Positions 1 to 12,000 of a stretch of 16,808 nucleotides of DNA are shown piece by piece. Positions within the stretch are counted from its first letter, which is position 1. Each line of letters starts with the position of its first letter. Under the pieces are notes generated by a model. It searched no databases. It was not told where the DNA came from and worked only from the letters and a program-made list of their open reading frames with translations. The stretch comes from CAJKWP01 sp050943075. GTDB taxonomy: Bacteria > Bacillota > Clostridia > Christensenellales > UBA1242. Position numbers and translations under genes: made by a program. The stretch lies in contig JBMNOM010000018.1 of assembly GCA_050943075.1 (NCBI GenBank), positions 1 through 16,808 on the forward strand. Direction: 5' to 3'.

Positions 1-6
1 ATAACT

Positions 7-13
7 AAGGTGA
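7..13 (+). promoter_or_regulatory. Ribosome binding site of the giant gene
   Basis: AAGGTGA lies six bases before the ATG at 20 and resembles the anti-Shine-Dalgarno complement (AAGGAGGTGA with the middle shortened). It supports the ATG at 20 as the true start. No promoter can be seen because only 19 bases of upstream sequence are present, so the gene may be co-transcribed with something to the left. Confidence 0.75.
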
Positions 14-19
14 GTACTT

Positions 20-3000
20 ATGAGATTCTTTAAAATTTTTTTAATTTGCTTATCATCAATAATCGGCGTGACAGGCGTTGTGCTTGGAACAATGTTTTTG
101 ACGGGCTACTTTAAAGAAGAAGTTGTTGAGCCAACTTCAATTGCTTTTAACTTAAGCAGTTATGAGGTGACTGACAATTTTGAAATGCAAATTATGGCAA
201 ATGAAGAAGGTGTGACACAAACAAAGGTGACGCTTTCCTTTGCTGAAGGAGAACAAATTTCTGATGTTAATGGAGAGATTACAGACGGTGTTATCATTAT
301 TCCAAAGAACGTTGAAATTGGCGTCCCTTTCACTGTTAGAGTTTTTAAAGAACTTCAAAACCTTGGTGGGGAAAGCGTTGAGTGGATTAAGGGTGGAATT
401 TCAACCTTAAAGGCTCAAAGCGAAAATGTTAAAGTTAGAACAATTACAACAAATGTTTTTGTTGATGTTCCTGTTCACTCACTTGAAGTTAAAACCTATG
501 CCTTAATTGATGGCGCACCTGCAAGCAAATTTAATGTGGGCTCATCCTTTTTTGCAGAAGCCAATTTTATTCCTGCTGCCAGTGCATATCGTTATAGCAA
601 AAATGGCACAAAAGGAACTGTTGAGGAATTTAAGAAAATTTATTTCACAACTCCAAACACTTCTTCAGTTGAAATGGTTAGAGATTCTGTTGCATATAAC
701 AAAGCAGAATTTAGGGCATTGCAAACTGGAACAAATTTTGAAATTAAAGCACAAGCATTTTCCAAAGTTGAAGATGAACTTAGTGCACTTGAAAGTGTTA
801 AAAATATCACAGACCCAGAATATGCAAAAGAAATTATTTTGGGGCTTTTAAATTCAAACGAAACAATTACAACTCAAGACTCTGCACTTGTTGAAGTGGC
901 TTCACTTGTTGTGGGGGGCTTTAATGTTAGTGCCTTGGGTGTTAATGCAACATTTAACAAAACAACAAGACTTTACGCAAGAAAAGAAACTTTGATTTCA
1001 CAAGGGTTTTACAACCTTGGTGTTGACATCATTGCTTCTGACGGCGAAACAAAACTTTATGATTACATTCCACAAGTTGCAATTGCATTATATGTGGAAA
1101 GCCAAGAAGGTAATGTTCCACTTGAGCCAAACAATGACATAATTGCTTTAACTGGTGGAAGAACATTTGAGTTTGGTATGAGTGATGGAAAAACATATAA
1201 CTTTGTTCTTCCAAACGTTAACTATTCCGACATTGGCGCATCAAGTTGGGACATTGTGCTTAAAACTGAAGACTCTTCAGTGAAAGCAATGATTGTGCTT
1301 TTTGAAACAATTGACACAACACCTGTTTTAAATTTGAATTCATTGGACAACCAAGGTAAACCAAAAAACAACATTGACATTATTGGTTTGAATGTTGTTC
1401 GTGGCAGAGTTTACTGGAAACAAGTTTTCCCAGCGGCAGAAGCGCTTTACATTTATGATGCTGGTGCAGAAGGACAAACAACTGTTGATCAATACAACTT
1501 AAAACAATCAAGTTTGGGTGAGACAAGAATTGTTGTTCCAGAAGGCAATTCATATCAAAAAGTTGTTTACTTTGCTTACATTGAAAAATCAAACACCATC
1601 GATCCAGATTTAGACTTGTCAATTTTCTTAAACGTGTTGCAAACACCAACAAAATTAAAAATTGGTGATGTGACAACACTTGTTTATGAAATTGTGGATG
1701 GCTTGGTTTCTCCAAAAATCGAAGAAGAATTGCCAGAAAACTATGAAATTAAAGTTTTATTTGCAACTGTTGAAACAAATTACAATGGCAGTGCAAGGCT
1801 TGATGAAGAAGGTGGCTATATCATTGACTCATACAGCTCGGACGCACAAGGCAACTTGTCAACATTGGCTTTTGTGACAAGAAAAACAATTAAGAATTTG
1901 GGCGCACATGTTGAAGTTGCATCTAATTCTGTATATCTTGACGGCGACAAAATTGCCATTGTTCATAAAACAGACAACGCTTTTGAAATTGTGTTTAATT
2001 TGCTTGAAGAACAAGAACAATTCTTTATTAGAGATTGGGAACAAGGCAGAATTTCTTTAAGATTTTTAATTGAAGATGTTCCAACAAACATTTTTGAAAT
2101 TGTTGAAAGCAAGTTTATTGACCACAGATTCAGTTTGGTGGTTAAAGCAGGCCCAATTCAATATGTTAGCGAAACTGATACTGGTTTTAGATATTTTAAA
2201 ATTGAACTTTTGCACACACAAGGCAAACTTGGACAAATTACCAAAAAAATTGAAAAAACAATTACATATAACAGCGAAACACTTAATGTGGACGCAGAAG
2301 TTGAACAATCTTTGTTTGAACTTTATGATGGCTTAATTAAAGAAATTACATTTGCAATTGACGCTCTTGAAGGAAAATCTTCTGCAAGCAATCCTTTTAT
2401 TGTTCAAACTTCACTTTCTGCTGAACAAGGTGTTAATAATTTGCTTTATGAAAATGTTCCTTATGCAAGCAAAGCTGGCTCAAACAACACAATCAGCAAT
2501 TCAAATATGACAGACACAGCTTTGAAACAAGCACTTTACAAAGAGGGCACATCAGCTGTTAACATTATTGCCAAAGATAAATATGGTAATGAAATTAAAG
2601 ATGAAACATTGTGGCGCTTGGTGAGTGATGATTTGGAAGGTAAATACTTGCAAATTTCACAAAGTGGACAATCAATCAACTTCTTAAATGCCACACCAGA
2701 AAATCACAGCGTTAAAGTTGGCATTGAAACATTAAATGGCATTGGTGGAAGAAAAGTTGTTTCTTCATATTCACTTTATTTTGCAATTCATAACCCTGGC
2801 AAGCTTGTGAGAGTTTCCACAAACGAAGCCGGAATTAACATGGAAGATAAATACAACTACATAACAAAGAAAAACTATGTTTATGACGATGCAACAGAAA
2901 GTTATTTAATTTCAGACTTTGATGACTCATTTACAGATTACAAAAACCAAAAAATTCAAGTTGCTGTGACAGGGGAAGGAAACTCGTATATTAATTTGAC

Positions 3001-6000
3001 TCTTGTTCCAGATGTTGGAGCATCGCCAAATGTTTTCCAACTTTTCTATGCACTCCCAATTCCTGGCACAAACCCAGTTAGATATAATGTGTTTGACCTA
3101 CTTAAAACAGTGAGTGTTTACTATGACAACGATGACAGAAGCATTATTAGTGAATATGTTTACTTCATTGAAGACGAAGAAGGCTCGATTACAAGGCTTC
3201 AAATTCTTAAAAACTTTGGACAAAAGGCGTCTTTAAGTTTTACTGTTAGAACAACAATAGGTTTAACTTTTAACCTTGAAATTAACATTGACCCAGTGAT
3301 TTCTGGAACACCACAAAAATATGGACATGATGGTGCAGCAGAAAAAATTGAAACCAACAGATATGAAGGTGTTTACGCACAACACGAACTTACAATAACA
3401 ATTCCAATTGAAGGGCTTGAAAGCATAAATGATGATGAATACACACCAATTGTTTATGACGCAAGCACAAAGAAAGTTGTTGCAGCAAAAGGTGTGGGTG
3501 CAAACGGCAGTGGAATTAGCATTGTTGGAACAACTGTTGAAATAACACTTTATCTTGAAGATGTTTCACAACAAACTTTGCGCCACTTGGTGTTTGTTCT
3601 TGACACAACTGGAACAGGTATTGACGGCGATTATCAAAGAAACATTTTTGACTTTGCAAGAGATATTTACTTGAATGTTAACCCAAACATTATGTCAAGC
3701 GCAAATCCTAATAAAACAACAAATTTACCAAATGAAAACAACAAACCTGTTGTTCAAATTAACGTTAATCAAAATGTGATTGAAAACATTCTTGGCGTTA
3801 ATGACGACGAGGCATATTTCAAAGTTGGCAGAATTGAAGGTGAAAGACAGTTAATTCTTGGCACACAAGCAACAAGCGCTTACCCATTTGTTGAAATTGC
3901 AATTACAGATCAAAACGGCATGTCAACAATTAGCACGCTTTTTGAAATTAGATTTGACGGAACTAAATTTAACTTGCATTTTAAGAGCACATTTAGAGAA
4001 AGTGCTTCAATTTACGTGACAGTTTCTCACAAAGTTTCAAGCCAAGGCTCTTACATTGTTGGAACATACAAAATTGTGTTTATTCCAGATATCACGCCAA
4101 ACAGAGCGGAAAATAACTTTGTTGTTTACAGGGGAGTGGAATATTTGGTTTTAACAGCAGGAACATATTCCTTCACTGATGACCTTGCCCCACTTTTCAC
4201 AACACAAAATGAGGACATTTCATTAATTGTTAATTTCTCTGATTTGGAACCAGAAACACCTTACTGGTCAATTACAACACAAAGTGGTGTTCCTGCAAAC
4301 ATTGTAATTAGACAAACAAACAACATTTTAAGCGATATGCTTTACATCACTGTTTTAATTAGAGATGTTGCAAGCATTACATTCCCAGTTATCATTTTGC
4401 CAATTCAAACACCAGTTGTGCAATACAGTTTGGATTACGAAGATGGCGCATTATATGATGCAAACTTTGCAGTTAATGGCGACTTGGCGTCATTGCTTTC
4501 AATTGACCACTTAAAAACAGTTGGCGCTTACGACATTGTTGAAGACGCAAGCATAATTAGTGTGTTTGCAACAGAAGAAAATCCTTATGGTTTCTTCCTT
4601 AGACCAAACGATGCAATTTTCAGTTTAATGGATGACCCATTAAGCCCAGGCATGAGCAACATTGTTGCCAAAATTAACCCAACAAGCGGACAACTTGAAA
4701 TTAAAGTTGTTGGACAAGACACATTTATTATTGTCGTTGCAACAATTAATCAAAACTTCAAGGTGTATTACAGACTTAAAATTAAATCAAGCGCTGTTTT
4801 GAAGGCATTCTATCCTTACGCCGACAATTTGGTGGCAGGAGATAAAGCAGAATACCTTTACTTTATGGGCGCACAAAACTTGACAGTTGATTTCACTGTT
4901 AACTCGTTTACTGCAGACAAACCTGCAACAAAACAAGAACTTGCTGGCGTTTATGTTGGAGAAGAGTTGCAAGAAAACTACTTCATTACAAAACGCTTTG
5001 AAATGTTTAGGCAAATTAGGTTTGGTGGAGAAAATGGGCTTCAAACTCTTGCTTTCACTCCAAACAACATTCTCAGCATTTCAATTAAACAAATTCAACT
5101 TTTAAACCCAAACACATGGGCAGTTGAAAGCAATGTTGTTGCAGGACAATTTGCAAACTATGTTGTGTTTGATGGCAATAATTTAAGAAAACTTGTGTTT
5201 AAGAATGTTGGAACATATAAAGTTGTTTTAACAATTAACACAGATCTTTATGCAAGTGTTGACTATACAATTATTGTTAAAGACATGCCAAATAATTACT
5301 CGTTGTCAACAACAGACACATCACTTAACTTAAATGCAAAGAAAATTGAACTTGATTCTCCAACAATTGTTGATGAACAAGTGCAATCTGACATTTTGAA
5401 AACATTTAAGTTAACTTTAACAAGAAGTGGCATTCCTTATGACAACACAAATGAATTGAGATTCTTTATCTACAACTCAAATGGCAAACTTTTTGTTGAT
5501 GAGGAAAACAACATTCAAATTCTTTATTCTCCAAACGTAATTAACGCTCGTCTTGCGTTCTACACAAGGTTTGGGCTTATTGACACATTTGACATTGTGC
5601 TTAATTCACTTATTGACGTTGTTGACCCAGAAAACCAAGCAAACAAAAAATATGCTCAAAGTGTTTATGGCGGACAAGACTATGATTTTGAACAAGAACT
5701 TGCCTTTATTGAAAAAGAAGATGAAACTTTGAATAAAATTGAAGTTTCAGACTGGAAAGTTTTTGTTTTGGACAGCCAAGGCAACTTGCTTTCTGTTGTT
5801 CCAAACATTTTAACCTATTATACTTTTGAAAATGGAATTCTTTTCACAAACTTCACAATTTTGCCAGTTAAACAAACACAAACACTTTACTTTAAGATTG
5901 TTGTCACACTTCCAAATTCAAGCCAATTTGAATTTGACTTTACATTAACAGTTTTACCAGCGCTTGAAGCAACAGGAAAAACAAACAGTTCTGAACTTAT

Positions 6001-9000
6001 CACACATGAACTTATTGCACTTGAAGAAATTGAACTTTACATTTTCAACAATAATATTGATACGTCTAATAATAAACATTATTTATATATTAATAATGGT
6101 GTTGACTTGGAAGTTCGACAAGTTGATGGCGAATTCTTTGCAACAAGCCAAAGTTTTACAGGAGAATATTTCATTAATATCAGCCCAGTGACTGGCAGCA
6201 GTGTAATTGCAGATGTTAGACTTGAAAATGGCGTTGTTATTATTGCAACAAATGCAGTTGCTTTCGACACAAGAATTGTTTTAAGAGTGACTGTTTCACT
6301 TGACACATACTTTATGGAAAGCTTCATTGCATTCAACATAACACCAGACGCAATTGTTGAAACATTCTATCCAGAACTTGAAGGGCTTGACATTAGGTTT
6401 GAAAGCATATATTATGACCAAGAAAGAGGCGGAATTAACTTGCTTGAAAGCCCAAGCTTCCAAAGTGAACCAAGAGTTAGAATTGAATCACTTGACGACA
6501 AAGACAAAAAAGAAGATGCTTATGTGACATACAGAGTTGTGAGTGGTGAACAAGATTCAAGCAAATTTGAAATTCTTGGTGGCTCATTTATAACAGGCAC
6601 AACAAATTATAGTTTAAAAACATCAAAATTTACATTTGGATTTAAAAATAACCCAACTTATGATTTTGCAGAAGTTGAGTTTGAAATTTATGTCAGCGGC
6701 ATTTCTCGTGCAAAATACATAATTAAAGTTTACAGCAAAATTTCTTCTGTTTACTCTGTTAAAGTTAACAACATCAATGAAGTTGAAGGCGCAAACAGTG
6801 AATTGTTCTATCTTGGAGAAGACAGACGCGACATCTTTAATGGTGCGCAAGCAATTCGCTTCACAGTTGCACAAACAGTTAACTCTAACATTAAAATTAA
6901 TATGTATAAATCTTCTACAAACACCAACGTGTTCATAACATCGTTCCAAGTTGGCACAGCAGACAGAAGACAAGTTAAAACAATTAAAATGCCAATGAGT
7001 TTAAGCTCTTCAACACTTGCAGATTTAACACAAAACAATGTTAAATTTAAGTTTGTTAACGCGCAAGACCAAGAATCAACAGTATTCTACACTTTGCAAG
7101 ATTTAACAAATGGCACAAATGGTGCTTCAAAAGTGTTTGAACTTAACACAGAAGGCAACAACTCAAGTTTTGTTGTGATGAGAAGGCTTGTTGTCACATA
7201 CCTTGGTGTTGAAATTAACGACACTGAATTTTTGAATGAAGTTAAAGTTTCTGAAGATGCGTCAAGCGTCACACCAGCAAACTTCAGAATTTCTTATGAA
7301 GGCCTTGGAGATGATGTGACAGTTAGAAGCGCATCTGTTGGAATTTACATTGGAGATACAACAGACTCTAACAGCTTGGGAACATATTCCTATGTTGTTA
7401 AAGCAAACTTCCAAATTCAAAGCCAAGGAATGATGGAATTTATGGTTGGGCAAAACTACAACCGCTTGCTTTCACAACTTGGAATTAAAAAACTTAGCGG
7501 AGAAAATTTTGTTAACTATGACGCAAATGGCAATCCAATTGTTTCAAATGTGTTGTTAAGCAAACAAGCTGAAATTAAACTTGATTTGAAAACAAAAAAT
7601 GACTTCATTGAAGCATATTATGCCGACAGACCAACAGTTCCTTATGAAATTATTCCGGGTTTTCCACCTGTCACACGCTCTACAGCAAGCACAGATGGAC
7701 CAGACGAAGTTGTTTACGACTTTAACTTAATGCCATTTGGTGCTCCAAATGGTGGGCTTTTGGTGACATTGATTTTCACATATAAATTTGACAATGGCAA
7801 CAACACACCACAAAACGAAGAAGCAGAAATTTTGTTTAGAAGAGAAATTCAAGTTAAAATTGTTCCAAACTGGAATATTAGGCTTTTAAATCAAAACGGA
7901 ATTGAAAACTCTTTGGCAAACCCAGAAAGAATTTCAGCAAATGATTTTGCACAAGGCTCAAATTTATACAACTACATTTTTGCAGAAGCAGATAATGTGG
8001 ACCAAACAAAAGTTTTGGCATACAAATTGAATGTTGACGTTGCAAACCAAGCTTTACAACTTAATTACACATTGGACACTGAATATTCTTCAGTGGCAAG
8101 CATAGTTAAGATTGCAAGCGGCGGAATTATTACAAAAGTTTCAATCAATTTAACAAAACCATTATTTGCAGAAAGAAAAATAATTGTTAAAATTGCTGAC
8201 AATTTTGGCTATTCGCTTAACTTCTACTTTGTTGTTGAACCACAAGAAGTAATTAATTACGAATCTGGTTTGGCGGGAGGAAAAGTGTTTGAAGGCGATA
8301 AACTTATTATTCAACACTCTGCAACTCAAGATGACGAGGGCATTGACCACACAATTCACTTAAACAAGCAAACAATCAACAATAATATTACAGCAATGTT
8401 AATTTTGCGCAAAGAAAATGGCGATGAGCTTGCTCTTCTTACAGATGACTTTGTTTCACTTGACACACCAATCCTTGTTAAATATCTTGACGGAAGCGTG
8501 TTCTCACAAACACAATTTAATGTTTATGTTTACATTGAAATTCTTCTTAAAGATTCACTTTCAGGAGAAATTTACACAGTTAACACAGTGAAATTCTTCT
8601 TGTATCAACGATACACACCAGTTGTTCAAGAAACAAAAGTTAGAGATGGCAATTCATTTAATTTAATTAATTACATTGCTGTTGAAGACAAGAAATTGAA
8701 CACACCAATTGGTGTTCCAACACTTGAAAACGACAGAATGCTTTACATTAAACGACAAAACTTTAATGGTTATGTGGTTGTTTCTCCAGAAGGATTAGTT
8801 TCAAAAACAATTAATATTTCTGATAATAATTATGTGAGCGGCAATAATGGATATTCATTCATTAGTTTGAAAAAGGCTTTCCCAGATATTGGTGGAAACA
8901 TTGCAAACTATGTGTATAAAGTGACAGAAATTTCAGACAGCACAAGCAAAGTTAAATTTGCAATCAGTGGAAAAAACTTAACATACACAGTGTTAGCAGA

Positions 9001-12000
9001 TAATCCTTATCCAACAAACTCTTATGTTGTTTATCTTTTTGACGGATATCAATATTATGATGTTGAAATTGGACCAGGAGCTACAAAAGTTCTTCCAAAT
9101 GAAGGCTTTAGCATTTTGGGTTATGATATATCAGCCAGCGGCACAATTATGTATAGCATGGAAAGCAAACAAGTTGGTGGAACAAGTAAGCAATACATCT
9201 ATATTAACAATAGTAGTGCTCTTCTTAACGCAGAAATTAGGCTTACAACAACAGTTGGACAAAACCAACTTGTAATTAAACAAAGCAGTTCAAATCCAGC
9301 ACTTTACAGCATTAGTAATGGAACATTCACAATACCAAATCAAATGGTTGATGAGGATGGCGTGCTTGAACTTGAAGCAGTTGTTCAAGGACAAACAATA
9401 AGTTTTGTTTCAAATGGCGAAAACTGGATTATAACAGGCTATTCTATAAGAGAAAATCTCACCCCACACGAGTTTAGAATTGTTAATGATAAGAAACTTA
9501 AAATGGTGACAATTGACACATCAAACTCTGGAACAATTAAAGAAGTTGATGTTATCTTTGCTGGTGTTGATCAAATTCTTCCAGTTAAATTAAACAAAAA
9601 CGACACACAAGAGTTTTCAATGCTTGAAGTGCATTTGAACAAATGGAACAAAGAATTCCCAAGTTATAATGCAAATTACATTTCATTTGCAGACAGCCCA
9701 ATCAGAGCAGACGATTTAACAAAAGTTAAAGGGCTTGAATATTACAACGACACCTTGGAAGTTAAAGTTGGGCCATCAAGCACAGCAACAGTTGGCCGAA
9801 TTGCACTTAACATAACAAGAGTGAGAGGAACGCAAGAAATAACCAAGAGTTATGAAATTCCTGTTTACAACTTTGCTTACACATATAACATTGGAATTTC
9901 TTACTCGTTTAAAGATTATGAAAATAACTTAATTAAAGATGGCGACATTTATAGAATTCAAGTTGTGAATTTACCAACAAGAGCACCAAGTTATATTAAC
10001 TTTGTGTTGCCAAATGGAAGCGTGATTAATAATGTTCAATTAAACGACGTTCACCCTTACACAGTTGTGATTAACGACCTTAAAGTTTTTGAAATTGTTG
10101 ATGACGAGATGATTCATGGACAAACATCAATTAAACTTGACTCTAGCGCACAATTTAATTACTTCCAAGCATTAAAATATGTTGGAGTTGATAAGTATTA
10201 TGTGATTGGATTTAATGGCGTGCTTCACGTGTTAAACCCAGTTAACTATCAAGTTTCACCATACTACTTTGGAATTGACACTTCAAAAGTTTATGAACAA
10301 ATTGAAGGCCGCGGAATTGATGATTATCGTCAAGGTTCAACTCAACCAGACGGAACAGTTCCTTACTATATCGACTTTGACACTTGGGCAAGCAATGTTG
10401 CATTACTTGCTTCAAGCCAAAAACCAACACAAGACAGATTAAGGGAGGGGTTTTTCAACAACTATTTGCGTTTTGCATTTAACAGTGGTGCAGGAGCAAA
10501 AGATAGAATTGACGAAAATGGAAACATAACAATTTATCTTCCAGAAGGCAGCGCTGTCACAACAATTCACCTTGAAATTGATGTTCAAGTTGCAGTTAAT
10601 GGCGCAAAAAATGTGTTTATTAATCAATCAGAACAACAAGAAAACATTGAGTGGATTGGCATTGGCTCAATTAGGCTTGTGTTTAACACATATCCACAAT
10701 ATAGGCTTGAATCTCAAGCACCAGGGCTTGGCTATGTTGTTGCAACAGTTGATAACTCTGCAATTCAAGACCAAGACATATTTGTGAAATACATTGAAAT
10801 TAAAGAAAATGAAGATGCAAATTCACGTGTTGCCTTCAGCGTTAACCGTTTGTTTGAAAGAAATAGCTTAACAATTAAGAATGTTTTAACTCAAACAACA
10901 ACGGCTGAACACAAAGGACTTTCACGAGTTTACTTGACAAGCAATGAAGAAAAGAACTATCAAGTTTCATTCAGCTTGGACGGAAAACTTAATGTTAACG
11001 CAGTGCTTACAAGTGAGTTTATAAGATATGATGGCTTGCCAACCATTTTGGGTGCAAACATTGTTCCTGGTGGAACAGCAACACTTGAACTTAAAGTGAT
11101 TAATGGTGGACAAACAACTGTTTATACAGGTAATTACACCAATAATTCAAATAAGATATTGTTCTCTGAAATTGCGCTTTCAAGCATAATTGCATCAGAA
11201 AATGGCAAAACATTTAAAGATATTATTGAAACTGCAATTGCAGATGGACACACATTTGAAATTATTCCAGTTGCAAACGACAAACTTAATGTTTCAGTTG
11301 TTTGGACAAAACTTGATTTAACTCAAATTGCTTCAATGTTGTCAATTTCATTCTTTGGTGATGCAACACCAGAAAGTGCAACAAAATATGACGAAATTAT
11401 TACAATTTTGAAATCAAGTAAGTTGTTTAAATTAACTCCAATTTCAAGTGCTTCACAACAAGGCACAATTGACAAAGTTTGGGTTGAAGTTGCAGGAAAA
11501 ACTGCTGCAGAAATTCAACATGAAGAGTTTTACGCAGTCACTCAAAGCATTTTAAGTGGTGGCGTGCTTCAAAAAGCACAAACAGTTGTTGTTAAAGCAG
11601 TTAACACATCTGAAAACATAAAAGAAATTCAACTTAATGTTCCTGTTTTAGTTTCAAGTTTGGGCGCAGGCAATTACACAAGCATTGTGCTTGTTGAAAA
11701 ACTTGATAAAGCTGTTGGCATTAAGGGCCCAACACTCATCAACGCAAATGGATTTTACAGCTTTGAACTGGGTGTTTACATTAAAGAAAACTCAATGATC
11801 AGTTTTGAAAGTGAACTTTCTGTTATCAAACAAGAAAACCCAGATTCTGATTATGTGATTTCAAGCGATTTAACCACATATTATAAAGGCATTGAAAATG
11901 TTTTCTTGCAATCAAATGGGCTTACAGACACATCAGGTTTAACACAATATGCAGCAGCAATAATTGCGAAAAAATTAACCGAAATAGATGGAAATGAAAA

